This document shows positions 40,451-49,799 of a stretch of 64,000 nucleotides of DNA, piece by piece. A model generated the notes under the pieces. The model searched no databases. It had not been told where the DNA came from and saw only the letters and a list, made by a program, of their open reading frames with translations. This DNA comes from Pseudomonas sp. L5B5 (GTDB taxonomy: Bacteria; Pseudomonadota; Gammaproteobacteria; Pseudomonadales; Pseudomonadaceae): contig NZ_CP084742.1 of assembly GCF_020520285.1 (NCBI RefSeq), positions 2,046,001 through 2,110,000 on the forward strand. Reading direction: 5' to 3'. Numbering within the stretch: the stretch's first letter is position 1; the number at the start of each line of letters is the position of its first letter. Position numbers and translations under genes: made by a program.

Positions 40451-41875
40451 ATGAACACTTCTATCAGTACCGCCTACAACTACAAGGTGGTCCGCCAATT
40501 CGCCATTATGACGGTGGTGTGGGGCATCGTCGGCATGGGGCTCGGGGTTTTTCTCGCTGCCCAGTTGGTCTGGCCCGAACTCAACTTCGATCTACCGTGG
40601 ACCAGCTTCGGCCGCCTGCGGCCATTGCACACCAACGCGGTGATTTTCGCCTTCGGTGGCTGCGCACTGTTTGCCACATCGTTCTATTCGGTGCAGCGCA
40701 CCTGCCAGACCACGCTGTTCGCGCCGAAGATCGCCGCGTTCTGCTTCTGGGGCTGGCAACTGGTGATCCTGCTGGCGGCCATCAGCCTGCCACTGGGCTA
40801 CACCAGCTCCAAGGAGTACGCCGAGCTGGAATGGCCGATCGATATCCTGATCACCATTGTCTGGGTCGCCTACGCCATCGTGTTCTTCGGCACCCTGGTC
40901 AAGCGCAACACCAAGCATATCTATGTGGGTAACTGGTTCTTCGGCGGCTTCATCATCACCGTGGCCATCCTGCATATCGTCAACAACCTGGAACTGCCCG
41001 TCAGCCTGACCAAGTCCTACTCGCTGTATGCCGGTGCGACCGATGCCATGGTGCAATGGTGGTACGGCCACAACGCCGTGGGCTTCTTTCTGACCGCGGG
41101 CTTCCTGGGGATGATGTACTACTTCGTGCCCAAGCAGGCCGAGCGTCCGGTGTACTCGTATCGCCTGTCCATCGTGCACTTCTGGGCACTGATCACCCTG
41201 TACATCTGGGCCGGCCCGCACCACCTGCACTACACCGCGCTGCCGGACTGGGCGCAGTCGCTGGGCATGATCATGTCGCTGATCCTCCTGGCTCCGAGCT
41301 GGGGCGGCATGATCAACGGCATGATGACCCTCTCGGGCGCCTGGCATAAGCTGCGCAGCGACCCGATCCTGCGGTTCCTGGTGGTCTCCCTGGCGTTCTA
41401 CGGCATGTCGACCTTCGAAGGTCCGATGATGGCGATCAAGACCGTCAACGCCCTCTCCCACTACACCGACTGGACCATCGGCCACGTACACGCCGGCGCC
41501 CTGGGCTGGGTAGCGATGATCTCCATCGGCTCGCTGTACCACCTGATCCCGAAAGTCTTCGGCCGCGAGCAGATGTACAGCCTCGGCCTGATCAATACCC
41601 ACTTCTGGCTGGCCACCATCGGCACCGTGCTCTACATCGCCTCGATGTGGGTCAACGGCATCGCCCAGGGCCTGATGTGGCGTGCGGTCAACGAGGACGG
41701 CACCCTCACTTACTCCTTCGTCGAAACCCTGGTGGCCAGCCATCCAGGCTTCATCGTGCGACTGGTGGGTGGTGCGATCTTCCTCAGCGGCATGTTCCTG
41801 ATGGCTTACAACACCTGGCGCACCGTGCGTGCCGCGGCGCCAGCCGAAGTCAACGCCGCTGCGCAGATGGCCTGA
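40451..41875 (+). CDS. ccoN: cbb3 cytochrome c oxidase subunit I, first operon
   Basis: CcoN is the catalytic heme-copper subunit of cbb3 oxidase, reducing O2 to water at high affinity. The 474-residue protein has about 12 transmembrane helices, with haem/CuB histidine regions such as [29 protein letters not shown] and [18 protein letters not shown] 40451 is the start shared with the second copy ([11 protein letters not shown]). By position it corresponds to the cco2 operon of PAO1, which is Anr-controlled there; no Anr box is visible in the 99-base upstream gap here. The protein is very similar to the second ccoN. Confidence 0.96.
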   Translation: MNTSISTAYNYKVVRQFAIMTVVWGIVGMGLGVFLAAQLVWPELNFDLPWTSFGRLRPLHTNAVIFAFGGCALFATSFYSVQRTCQTTLFAPKIAAFCFWGWQLVILLAAISLPLGYTSSKEYAELEWPIDILITIVWVAYAIVFFGTLVKRNTKHIYVGNWFFGGFIITVAILHIVNNLELPVSLTKSYSLYAGATDAMVQWWYGHNAVGFFLTAGFLGMMYYFVPKQAERPVYSYRLSIVHFWALITLYIWAGPHHLHYTALPDWAQSLGMIMSLILLAPSWGGMINGMMTLSGAWHKLRSDPILRFLVVSLAFYGMSTFEGPMMAIKTVNALSHYTDWTIGHVHAGALGWVAMISIGSLYHLIPKVFGREQMYSLGLINTHFWLATIGTVLYIASMWVNGIAQGLMWRAVNEDGTLTYSFVETLVASHPGFIVRLVGGAIFLSGMFLMAYNTWRTVRAAAPAEVNAAAQMA

Positions 41876-41885
41876 GGAGTCCGCC

Positions 41886-42494
41886 ATGAAACACGAAACG
41901 ATTGAAAAAAACGTCGGCCTGCTCATGCTGCTGATGGTCTTCGCGGTGAGCATCGGCGGCCTGACCCAGATCGTCCCGCTGTTCTTCCAGGACGTCACCA
42001 ACAAGCCGGTCGAAGGCATGAAGCCCTATACCGCGCTGCAACTGGAAGGTCGCGACATCTACATCCGCGAAGGCTGCGTACAGTGCCACTCGCAAATGAT
42101 CCGTCCGTTCCGCGCCGAAACCGAACGTTACGGCCACTACTCGGTTGCCGGTGAAAGCGTCTGGGACCATCCGTTCCTGTGGGGCTCCAAGCGGACCGGC
42201 CCGGACCTAGCCCGCGTTGGCGGCCGCTACTCCGACGACTGGCACCGTGCGCACCTGTACAACCCGCGCAACGTCGTGCCCGAGTCGAAGATGCCGGCCT
42301 ACCCATGGCTGGTGACCGCCCCGGTGGACAGCAGCCATACCGAAACCAAGCTCAAGGTCATGCGCACCCTTGGCGTGCCGTACACCGACGAAGACATCGC
42401 CGGCGCGACCGCCTCGCTCAAGGGCAAGACTGAAATCGACGCCCTGGTGGCCTACCTGCAAGTGCTTGGCACTTCGATCAAGAGCAAGAGGTGA
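41886..42494 (+). CDS. ccoO: cbb3 oxidase monohaem subunit II, first operon
   Basis: CcoO carries electrons to CcoN through a c-type haem. The 202-residue protein has an N-terminal membrane anchor ([14 protein letters not shown]) and one haem site CVQCHSQ followed by [25 protein letters not shown] precedes ATG 41886, 10 bases after ccoN. A 73-base stretch (41953-42025) is identical to the second ccoO. Confidence 0.96.
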   Translation: MKHETIEKNVGLLMLLMVFAVSIGGLTQIVPLFFQDVTNKPVEGMKPYTALQLEGRDIYIREGCVQCHSQMIRPFRAETERYGHYSVAGESVWDHPFLWGSKRTGPDLARVGGRYSDDWHRAHLYNPRNVVPESKMPAYPWLVTAPVDSSHTETKLKVMRTLGVPYTDEDIAGATASLKGKTEIDALVAYLQVLGTSIKSKR

Positions 42495-42497
42495 GCC

Positions 42498-42713
42498 ATG
42501 GGTTTTGCACTCGATAGCGGCATGATCCGCGGGCTCGGGACCCTGGTAGTGATGATCGCCTTCGTCGGCTTGTCGATCTGGGTGTTCAACGCCAAACGCA
42601 ATCCCGAGTTTGCCCAGGCACGCCTGCTGCCCTTCGCCGACGATCCGGCGGCGAGCACTTCATCTGATGACGCTCAACCTCAAGAGCCTGCAACAAGGAG
42701 CATTCGGCCATGA
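42498..42713 (+). CDS. ccoQ: cbb3 oxidase small subunit, first operon
   Basis: CcoQ is a small single-span protein that stabilises the complex. The 71 residues have one membrane helix ([19 protein letters not shown]) and then FADDPAAS, shared with the second copy. The tail is ten residues longer than in the second copy and rich in Ser, Gln and Pro. Its end overlaps ccoP by 4 bases (ATGA). Confidence 0.9.
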   Translation: MGFALDSGMIRGLGTLVVMIAFVGLSIWVFNAKRNPEFAQARLLPFADDPAASTSSDDAQPQEPATRSIRP

Positions 42714-43657
42714 CCACCTTCTGGAGTACGTGGATCTGCGTACTGACCATCGGCAGCCTGATCGGCCTGACCTGGCTGCTGGTGGGCACCCGCCGGGGCG
42801 AAACCAAGGGCAGCGTGGACCAGACCATGGGTCACGCGTTCGATGGCATCGAGGAATACGACAACCCCCTGCCGCAATGGTGGTTCCTGCTGTTCGCCGG
42901 CACCCTGGTGTTTTCCGTCGGTTACCTGATCCTCTACCCGGGTCTGGGCAACTGGAAAGGCATCCTGCCGGGCTATGAAGACGGCTGGACCCAAACCAAG
43001 GAATGGGAAAAGGAAATGGCCAAGGCGGATGTGAAATTTGGTCCGATCTTCGCCAAATTTGCTGCCATGCCCGTGGAAGAAGTCGCCAAGGACCCGCAAG
43101 CCCTGAAAATGGGCGGTCGCCTGTTCGCCTCCAACTGCTCGGTCTGCCACGGCTCCGACGCCAAGGGCGCCTTCGGCTTCCCGAACCTGGCCGACGACAG
43201 TTGGCGCTGGGGTGGCGATGCCGACACCATCAAGGCCACCATCATGGGCGGCCGCATGGCTGCCATGCCGGCCTGGGGTGAAGTGCTCAAGGAAGACGGG
43301 GTGAAGAACGTAGCCGCCTATGTGCGTCATGAACTGGCCGGCCTGCCGCTGCCAGCCGACAGCGACGCCGACCTGGTAGCCGGGCAGCAAGCCTTCAGCA
43401 CCACCTGCGTGGCCTGCCACGGCGCTACTGGCAAGGGCACTGCGATCATGGGGGCTCCAGACCTGACCCAACCCGCCGGCTTCATCTACGGCACCAGCCT
43501 GGCCCAACTGCAACAGACCATCCGCCATGGTCGCCAGGGCCACATGCCTGCGCAGAGCGAACTGCTCGGCAACGACAAGGTGCAATTGCTGGCTGCCTAC
43601 GTGTACAGCCTGTCCCACAACAGCAGCAACAAGCCCGAAGCTGCAAGCGACAAGTAA
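42710..43657 (+). CDS. ccoP: cbb3 oxidase dihaem subunit III, first operon
   Basis: CcoP brings electrons from soluble cytochromes into the oxidase. The 315-residue protein has two N-terminal membrane helices and two haem c sites, CSVCHG and CVACHG, in a periplasmic domain. Axial Met candidates include [13 protein letters not shown]. Compared with the second copy, it lacks about ten residues in the loop after PGYEDG. A hairpin rather than a T-run terminator follows. Confidence 0.96.
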   Translation: MTTFWSTWICVLTIGSLIGLTWLLVGTRRGETKGSVDQTMGHAFDGIEEYDNPLPQWWFLLFAGTLVFSVGYLILYPGLGNWKGILPGYEDGWTQTKEWEKEMAKADVKFGPIFAKFAAMPVEEVAKDPQALKMGGRLFASNCSVCHGSDAKGAFGFPNLADDSWRWGGDADTIKATIMGGRMAAMPAWGEVLKEDGVKNVAAYVRHELAGLPLPADSDADLVAGQQAFSTTCVACHGATGKGTAIMGAPDLTQPAGFIYGTSLAQLQQTIRHGRQGHMPAQSELLGNDKVQLLAAYVYSLSHNSSNKPEAASDK

Positions 43658-43665
43658 AAGATCAA

Positions 43666-43699
43666 CGGCAAGCTGCGAGTCTTCACTTGCAGCTTGCCG
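43666..43699. repeat. hairpin after the first ccoP
   Basis: CGGCAAGCTGC (43666-43676) and GCAGCTTGCCG (43689-43699) form an 11-bp perfect stem around a 12-base loop. The GCAAGCTGC core resembles intergenic repeats frequent in pseudomonads. There is no T-run. Confidence 0.55.
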
Positions 43700-43968
43700 C
43701 TTCAAACTTCCCCCCTGCTTCTTTGCGACCAAGTGTCGCACCCCTCTCCCCCGCCCCGTTTGCACCCATTCGAATCAGGTCTAGGCTTACCTCGAAGTGG
43801 ACTGGTGAAGGCCGGTCACAGCCCCGTGACATGGGCGACGCTCGAAGCTTTCATTCGATGATGGGCCGCAAAGGCTGGTTTATACCGGCTATCGACTCGC
43901 CTACCGTTTGTCAGCTGCCCCATGGGCTGGCACACACCTGGTTACAACTGACCTGGCACCTCGATTTT

Positions 43969-44009
43969 TTTGTCCACTGCGACAGTTTGTCCGAGGGCAT
44001 TTTTTGTCC
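43969..44009 (+). promoter_or_regulatory. three phased TTTGTCC repeats upstream of the second cco operon
   Basis: TTTGTCC starts at 43969, 43986 and 44003, exactly 17 bases apart, the outer two within longer T-runs. The first is followed by GCGACA, giving TGTC-N6-GACA. They lie about 145-185 bases before ccoN and could be an activator array. The regulator is unknown; a redox response regulator such as RoxR is only a guess. Confidence 0.4.
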
Positions 44010-44153
44010 CTACTCGGCATAGGGAAAGGCCGCAGAATCAGGCATGGAACGCATTGATGCAGGTCATGGCGCGTTGCAATGACCCCCTGCTTTCTCCATA
44101 CTTGCGACCGATTTTTATCCCTAATAAAACACCCAAACCGTGGAACCTTAGAA

Positions 44154-45596
44154 ATGAGCACAGCAATCAGTCCGACTGCTTATAACTATAAGGTAGTCCG
44201 CCAGTTCGCCATCATGACGGTGGTCTGGGGGATCCTTGGCATGGGGCTCGGTGTCTTCATCGCCTCGCAACTGGTCTGGCCGGAGTTGAACTTCGGTCTG
44301 CCATGGACGACGTTCGGACGCCTGCGCCCACTGCACACCAACCTGGTGATCTTCGCCTTCGGTGGATGTGCATTGTTTGCCACCTCTTACTATGTCGTGC
44401 AGCGAACCTGCCAGACGCGACTGATTTCCGACAGCCTCGCGGCCTTCACCTTCTGGGGCTGGCAAGCGGTGATCGTCGGTGCCATCGTGACCCTGCCACT
44501 GGGTTACACCACCACCAAGGAATACGCCGAACTGGAATGGCCCCTGGCTATCCTGCTGGCGATCGTGTGGGTCACCTACGGCCTGGTGTTCTTCGGCACC
44601 ATCACCAAGCGCAAGACCAAGCACATCTACGTGGGCAACTGGTTCTACGGTGCCTTCATCGTGGTGACCGCGATGCTGCACATCGTCAACCACGCCTCCC
44701 TGCCGGTCACCTTCTTCAAGTCCTACTCGGCCTACGCCGGCGCCACGGACGCGATGATCCAGTGGTGGTACGGCCACAACGCCGTGGGCTTCTTCCTGAC
44801 CACCGGCTTCCTGGGGATGATGTACTACTTCGTACCCAAGCAGGCCGAGCGTCCGATCTACTCCTATCGCCTGTCCATCGTGCACTTCTGGGCACTGATC
44901 ACCCTGTACATCTGGGCCGGTCCGCACCACCTGCACTACACCGCACTGCCGGACTGGGCACAGTCCCTGGGCATGGCCATGTCGATCATCCTGCTGGCGC
45001 CAAGCTGGGGCGGCATGATCAACGGCATGATGACCCTCTCGGGCGCCTGGCATAAGCTGCGCACCGACCCGATCCTGCGCTTCCTGGTGGTTTCCCTGGC
45101 GTTCTACGGCATGTCGACCTTCGAAGGCCCGATGATGGCGATCAAGACCGTCAACTCGCTCTCGCACTACACCGACTGGACCATCGGCCACGTACACGCC
45201 GGCGCTCTGGGCTGGGTCGCGATGATCTCCATCGGCGCCCTGTACCACCTGATCCCGAAAGTCTTCGGTCGTCAGCAGATGCACAGCATCGGCCTGATCA
45301 ACACCCACTTCTGGCTGGCTACCATCGGTACCGTGCTCTACATCGCCTCGATGTGGGTCAACGGCATCACCCAGGGCCTGATGTGGCGTGCAATCAACGA
45401 CGACGGCACCCTGACCTACTCCTTCGTCGAAGCGCTGCAAGCCAGCCACCCGGGCTTCATCGTCCGCGCCCTGGGCGGTGCGTTCTTCGCCGGCGGCATG
45501 CTGATCATGGCGTACAACGTGTTCCGTACCGTTCGCGCTTCTAACCCGGCTGAAGCTGAAGCCGCTGCTCAGATCGCTGTAGTTGGAGCTCACTGA
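44154..45596 (+). CDS. ccoN: cbb3 cytochrome c oxidase subunit I, second operon
   Basis: This is the catalytic heme-copper subunit, 480 residues, closely similar to the first copy from YNYKVVRQF onward. The same histidine regions are present ([35 protein letters not shown]). ATG 44154 starts [12 protein letters not shown]. By position, next to ccoG, it corresponds to the constitutively expressed cco1 of PAO1. Differences from the first copy cluster at the N-terminus, in a few helices and at the C-terminal tail, which ends IAVVGAH. Its stop overlaps the ccoO start (TGATG). Confidence 0.96.
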   Translation: MSTAISPTAYNYKVVRQFAIMTVVWGILGMGLGVFIASQLVWPELNFGLPWTTFGRLRPLHTNLVIFAFGGCALFATSYYVVQRTCQTRLISDSLAAFTFWGWQAVIVGAIVTLPLGYTTTKEYAELEWPLAILLAIVWVTYGLVFFGTITKRKTKHIYVGNWFYGAFIVVTAMLHIVNHASLPVTFFKSYSAYAGATDAMIQWWYGHNAVGFFLTTGFLGMMYYFVPKQAERPIYSYRLSIVHFWALITLYIWAGPHHLHYTALPDWAQSLGMAMSIILLAPSWGGMINGMMTLSGAWHKLRTDPILRFLVVSLAFYGMSTFEGPMMAIKTVNSLSHYTDWTIGHVHAGALGWVAMISIGALYHLIPKVFGRQQMHSIGLINTHFWLATIGTVLYIASMWVNGITQGLMWRAINDDGTLTYSFVEALQASHPGFIVRALGGAFFAGGMLIMAYNVFRTVRASNPAEAEAAAQIAVVGAH

Positions 45597-46204
45597 TGAA
45601 GCACGAAGTAGTCGAGAAGAACATTGGCCTGCTGGCCTTCTTCATGGTCATCGCCGTCAGCGTCGGCGGCCTGACCCAGATCGTCCCGCTGTTCTTCCAG
45701 GACGTCACCAACAAGCCGGTCGAAGGCATGAAGCCACGCACCGCGCTGGAACTGGAAGGCCGCGACATCTACATCGCCAACGGCTGCGTACAGTGCCACT
45801 CGCAGATGATTCGTCCGTTCCGGGCGGAAACCGAACGTTATGGCCACTACTCGGTCGCCGGTGAAAGCGTCTGGGACCACCCATTCCTGTGGGGTTCCAA
45901 ACGTACCGGTCCGGACCTGGCTCGCGTGGGGGGTCGTTACTCCGATGACTGGCAGCGTGCGCACTTGTACAACCCGCGCAACGTTGTTCCCGAGTCGAAA
46001 ATGCCGGCTTACCCGTTCCTCGTAGAAAACAAGCTCGACGGCAAAGACACCGCGAAGAAAATGGAAGTCTTGCGCACGCTCGGCGTCCCTTACACCGACG
46101 AAGACATCGCCGGTGCCAAGGATGCCGTGAAGGGCAAGACCGAAATGGACGCGCTGGTGGCCTATCTGCAAGGCCTGGGCACCATCATCAAAAGCAAACG
46201 GTGA
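45596..46204 (+). CDS. ccoO: cbb3 oxidase monohaem subunit II, second operon
   Basis: The 202-residue membrane-anchored c-type cytochrome has haem site CVQCHSQ. It differs from the first copy mainly around residues 10-15 and in [14 protein letters not shown] (about residues 143-156). It is translationally coupled to ccoN by a one-base overlap. It shares a 73-base identical stretch (45663-45735) with the first ccoO. Confidence 0.96.
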   Translation: MKHEVVEKNIGLLAFFMVIAVSVGGLTQIVPLFFQDVTNKPVEGMKPRTALELEGRDIYIANGCVQCHSQMIRPFRAETERYGHYSVAGESVWDHPFLWGSKRTGPDLARVGGRYSDDWQRAHLYNPRNVVPESKMPAYPFLVENKLDGKDTAKKMEVLRTLGVPYTDEDIAGAKDAVKGKTEMDALVAYLQGLGTIIKSKR

Positions 46205-46209
46205 TCTAG

Positions 46210-46395
46210 ATGGATATCGGGATGATTCGTGGCCTGGGCACCCTTGTGGTGATGGTGGCCTTCGTTGGCCTGGCGCTCTGGGTGTTCAGCCCCAAGCGCA
46301 AGTCCGAGTTTGAAGACGCGACCTTGTTGCCATTCGCGGATGATCCCGAAGCCATCAAGCACGTCGAGCAAGCTTCTAGGAGTAACAAAGAATGA
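46210..46395 (+). CDS. ccoQ: cbb3 oxidase small subunit, second operon
   Basis: The 61-residue single-span protein has the helix [19 protein letters not shown] and FADDPEAI. It overlaps ccoP by 4 bases. The tail is shorter than that of the first copy. Confidence 0.9.
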   Translation: MDIGMIRGLGTLVVMVAFVGLALWVFSPKRKSEFEDATLLPFADDPEAIKHVEQASRSNKE

Positions 46396-47369
46396 CTACG
46401 TTCTGGAGTCTGTACGTCACAGTCCTCAGTCTGGGTACCATCTTCGCCCTGACCTGGCTGCTGCTGTCGACCCGCAAGGGCCAGCGCGCCGAGCAGACCG
46501 ACGAGACGGTCGGCCACTCCTTCGACGGGATCGAGGAGTACGACAACCCACTGCCGAAATGGTGGTTCATGCTGTTCGTCGGCACCATCGTCTTCGCCCT
46601 GGGTTACCTGGTGCTGTACCCGGGCCTGGGCAACTGGAAAGGCGTTCTGCCGGGCTACAACTATCTCGATAACGAGAAGCAGACCGCGTTCGCCAACGGC
46701 CAGCCCGGCTGGACGGGCGTGCACGAGTGGGAAAAGGAAATGGCTCGTTCCGACGCCAAGTTCGGCCCGATCTTCGCCAAATACGCGGCGATGCCGATCG
46801 AGGAAGTAGCCAAGGACCCGCAAGCCCTGAAGATGGGTGGTCGCCTGTTCGCGTCCAACTGCTCGGTCTGCCACGGCTCCGATGCCAAGGGCGCCTATGG
46901 TTTCCCCAACCTGACCGACGCCGACTGGCGCTGGGGCGGCGAACCGGAAACCATCAAGGCCACCATCATGGGCGGTCGCCACGCCGTGATGCCCGCCTGG
47001 GTAGATGTGATCAAGGAACAAGGCGTCAGCGACGTTGCCGCCTATGTCCTGACCAACCTCGATGGCCGCAAGCTACCGGAAGGCATCAAGGCCGACACGG
47101 CCAATGGCCAGAAGCTGTTCGCCGCCAACTGCGCGGTCTGCCACGGTCCGGAAGGCAAGGGCACACCGGCCATGGGCGCGCCTAACCTGACCCACCCGGC
47201 AGCGTTCATCTACGGTTCGAGCTTTGCCCAACTGCAACAGACCATTCGCCATGGTCGCCAGGGCGTGATGCCTGCCCAGGAACAACTGCAAGGCAACGAC
47301 AAGGTCCACCTGCTGGCGGCTTATGTCTATAGCCTGTCCCACGGTGACAAGCAGGCCGACGCCGAATAA
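46392..47369 (+). CDS. ccoP: cbb3 oxidase dihaem subunit III, second operon
   Basis: The 325-residue dihaem cytochrome has two N-terminal helices and haem sites CSVCHG and CAVCHG. It carries an insertion [16 protein letters not shown] after the second helix that the first copy lacks. A strong intrinsic terminator (47395-47431) closes the operon. Confidence 0.96.
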   Translation: MTTFWSLYVTVLSLGTIFALTWLLLSTRKGQRAEQTDETVGHSFDGIEEYDNPLPKWWFMLFVGTIVFALGYLVLYPGLGNWKGVLPGYNYLDNEKQTAFANGQPGWTGVHEWEKEMARSDAKFGPIFAKYAAMPIEEVAKDPQALKMGGRLFASNCSVCHGSDAKGAYGFPNLTDADWRWGGEPETIKATIMGGRHAVMPAWVDVIKEQGVSDVAAYVLTNLDGRKLPEGIKADTANGQKLFAANCAVCHGPEGKGTPAMGAPNLTHPAAFIYGSSFAQLQQTIRHGRQGVMPAQEQLQGNDKVHLLAAYVYSLSHGDKQADAE

Positions 47370-47394
47370 GCGCACAGCCTGAAGGCAGTACCCG

Positions 47395-47431
47395 AACGGC
47401 CCCGCCAATGCACATTGGCGGGGCCGTTTTT
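47395..47431 (+). terminator. intrinsic terminator of the second cco operon
   Basis: AACGGCCCCGCCAATG pairs perfectly with CATTGGCGGGGCCGTT around a CA loop, and T5 ends the structure, 26 bases after ccoP. Confidence 0.93.
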
Positions 47432-47734
47432 CATCTGGCGACCTGACTGCGCCATGTTGCCTGGCGCCGCTTCAAGCAGGCCCGTCCAGGCCATTGATCG
47501 TCCCTGACCACTCTGGCCGGGAAAAGATTCGAACAGCACGGATCATAAAACGGTCCATAATTCACAAGTCAATTGATTCAAGTCACTACACCATCGATTG
47601 AATTCCCCCAACGCGACCAAAGGTCGCACCCTTGCCCTAGAGCTACAGGCGTATCATTGCGCCACTGCAACACTCCTTTTTGACCCCGGTCGGCACGTAC
47701 TGGCCGAGGCAATTTTCCACTGCCGTGGGATGCA
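47432..47734. other. intergenic region upstream of ccoG
   Basis: About 300 bases lie between the cco terminator and ccoG. It is AT-richer near 47540-47600 and carries an imperfect Anr-like site (47573-47586). No gene is supported. Confidence 0.5.
47573..47586 (+). promoter_or_regulatory. imperfect Anr/FNR-like site upstream of ccoG
   Basis: TTGATTCAAGTCAC matches 8 of 10 informative bases of TTGAT-N4-ATCAA. It is centred about 155 bases before the ccoG start, so a long leader would be needed. Support is weak. Confidence 0.3.
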
Positions 47735-49153
47735 ATGATGAGCAATCAGATTCCTGTACACGATGTAACCCCGCCTGCCAAAAACGCCAGCAAAAGCGTC
47801 GACCTCTACGCCTCCAGAGAAAAAATCTACACCCGCGCCTTCACCGGCCTGTTCCGCAACCTGCGCATGCTGGGCGGTGCTGGCCTGTTCCTGCTGTACT
47901 TCGGCACCGTCTGGCTCAACTGGGGTGGCCACCAGGCTGTCTGGTGGAACCTGCCGGAGCGCAAGTTCTTCATCTTCGGCGCCACCTTCTGGCCCCAGGA
48001 CTTCATCCTGCTGTCCGGCATGCTGATCATTGCCGCCTTCGGCCTGTTCTTCATCACCGTCTACGCCGGGCGTGTCTGGTGCGGCTATACCTGCCCGCAG
48101 AGCGTCTGGACCTGGATCTTCATGTGGTGCGAAAAGGTCACCGAGGGTGATCGCAACCAGCGCATCAAGCTGGACAAGGCGCCCATGAGCGCCAACAAGT
48201 TCCTGCGCAAGTTCAGCAAGCACAGCCTGTGGCTGCTGATCGGGTTCGTCACCGGCCTGACCTTCGTCGGCTACTTCTCACCGATCCGCGAACTGGTGAT
48301 CGACTTCTTCACCGGCCAGGCCGATGGCTGGTCGTATTTCTGGGTCGGTTTCTTCACCCTCGCCACTTATGGCAACGCCGGCTGGCTGCGTGAGCAGGTG
48401 TGCATCTACATGTGCCCCTATGCCCGCTTCCAGAGCGTGATGTTCGACAAGGACACCCTGATCGTGTCCTACGACCCACGTCGCGGCGAAAGCCGTGGCC
48501 CGCGCAAGAAAGGCGCCGACTACAAGGCCCAGGGCCTGGGCGACTGCATCGACTGCACCATGTGTGTCCAGGTCTGCCCTACCGGGATCGACATCCGCGA
48601 CGGCCTGCAGATCGAGTGCATCGGCTGTGCCGCCTGCATCGACGCCTGCGACAGCATCATGGACAAGATGGAGTACCCCCGCGGCCTCATCAGCTACACC
48701 ACCGAGCACAACCTCTCGGGACAGAAAACCCATAAACTGCGTCCGCGCCTGATCGGTTATGCCCTGGTACTGCTGGCCATGATCAGCCTGCTGGTTACCG
48801 CGTTCTTCATGCGCTCCCTGGTAGGCTTCGATGTCAGCAAGGACCGGGTGCTGTACCGCGAGAACGCCGAAGGCCGGATCGAGAACGTCTACAGCCTGAA
48901 GATCATGAACAAGGACCAGCGCGACCATACCTATGTACTGGACGCCACCGGCCTACCGGACCTGAAGCTGCAGAGCAAGCGCGAGATCCATGTGGTGGCT
49001 GGCGACATCGTCAGCCTGCCTGCGGAGCTGTCGATCGCTCCGGAACAACTGCCATCGACCACCAACGAGGTGAAGTTCATCCTCAAGGACATCGACGATG
49101 ACAGTGTCCAGGTCGAAGCCAAGAGCCGATTCATCGGCCCACAAATTCGTTAA
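47735..49153 (+). CDS. ccoG: cytochrome oxidase accessory protein CcoG
   Basis: CcoG is a membrane-bound polyferredoxin implicated in copper reduction for cbb3 assembly. The 472-residue protein has about five membrane helices, CxxxC-type sites GYTCPQSVW and YMCPYARFQ, and a ferredoxin domain CIDCTMCVQVCPTGID followed by CIGCAACIDACD, enough for two [4Fe-4S] clusters. The C-terminal part is a periplasmic Ig-like (FixG) domain. ATG 47735 or 47738 can both serve; GTGGGA lies just upstream. Confidence 0.95.
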   Translation: MMSNQIPVHDVTPPAKNASKSVDLYASREKIYTRAFTGLFRNLRMLGGAGLFLLYFGTVWLNWGGHQAVWWNLPERKFFIFGATFWPQDFILLSGMLIIAAFGLFFITVYAGRVWCGYTCPQSVWTWIFMWCEKVTEGDRNQRIKLDKAPMSANKFLRKFSKHSLWLLIGFVTGLTFVGYFSPIRELVIDFFTGQADGWSYFWVGFFTLATYGNAGWLREQVCIYMCPYARFQSVMFDKDTLIVSYDPRRGESRGPRKKGADYKAQGLGDCIDCTMCVQVCPTGIDIRDGLQIECIGCAACIDACDSIMDKMEYPRGLISYTTEHNLSGQKTHKLRPRLIGYALVLLAMISLLVTAFFMRSLVGFDVSKDRVLYRENAEGRIENVYSLKIMNKDQRDHTYVLDATGLPDLKLQSKREIHVVAGDIVSLPAELSIAPEQLPSTTNEVKFILKDIDDDSVQVEAKSRFIGPQIR

Positions 49154-49158
49154 GAGAA

Positions 49159-49701
49159 ATGACCATGCCTACAGCCGTCGCCGCAACCCCCTGGTACAAG
49201 CACCTCTGGCCCTGGATCATCATCGGCATTCTCGCCTGCTCGGTGACCTTGACCCTGTCCATGGTGACTATTGCCGTGAACAACCCGGACAACCTGGTCA
49301 ACGACAACTACTACGAGGCCGGCAAAGGCATCAACCGCTCCCTGGACCGCGAGCTGCTGGCCCAGACCCTGAAGATGCGCGCCAGCGTGCACCTTGACGA
49401 GCTGACCGGCGAAGTCGACCTGCGCCTGAGTGGCAACAGCCAGCCCAGGACCCTGGAGCTGAACCTGATCTCGCCGACCCAGCCTGAGAAGGATCGCAAG
49501 ATCGCCCTGACCCGCAGCGAAACCGAACAGGGTCGCTACATCGGCCAGGTGAACGACCAGGTCGAGGGCCGGCGCTTCGTCGAGCTGCTGGGCGTCGAGG
49601 GCGACAAGACCTGGCGCATGTTCGAGGAAGAACAGGTCAGCCACGACAAGGACCTGTTGCTGGGTGACGAACCGCTGCAGGGCGCCGAAGACCTGAACTG
49701 A
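49159..49701 (+). CDS. ccoH: cbb3 assembly protein CcoH (FixH)
   Basis: CcoH is a single-span protein needed for stable cbb3 assembly. The 180-residue product has one N-terminal membrane helix (after PWYKHLWPW) and a periplasmic domain with ALTRSETEQGRYIG. ATG 49159 follows ccoG by 5 bases; ATG 49165 with AAGAGA upstream is an alternative. It is in the ccoGHIS cluster. Confidence 0.92.
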   Translation: MTMPTAVAATPWYKHLWPWIIIGILACSVTLTLSMVTIAVNNPDNLVNDNYYEAGKGINRSLDRELLAQTLKMRASVHLDELTGEVDLRLSGNSQPRTLELNLISPTQPEKDRKIALTRSETEQGRYIGQVNDQVEGRRFVELLGVEGDKTWRMFEEEQVSHDKDLLLGDEPLQGAEDLN

Positions 49702-49799
49702 TCAACGCCTGTCGCCCATCGCCGGCCTGCCGTCTCCCTGCCTCCGGGCGAGAGTCGACCGGCCGGCGATGAGTTTTTTCCAGACCCGAAAGACTGCCA

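Larger units (their letters stand above)
43658..44153. other. intergenic region between the two cco operons
   Basis: The 496 bases contain a hairpin after ccoP (43666-43699), a three-fold TTTGTCC repeat with 17-base spacing (43969-44009), and an imperfect Anr-like site TTGATGCAGGTCAT (44054-44067). No gene is supported. It must hold the promoter of the second operon, since transcription from the first is probably reduced by the hairpin. Confidence 0.55.

Noticed and set aside
44054..44067. TTGATGCAGGTCAT as an Anr box for the second cco operon
   Set aside because: The right half matches only 3 of 5 bases and no -10 element sits at the proper distance.
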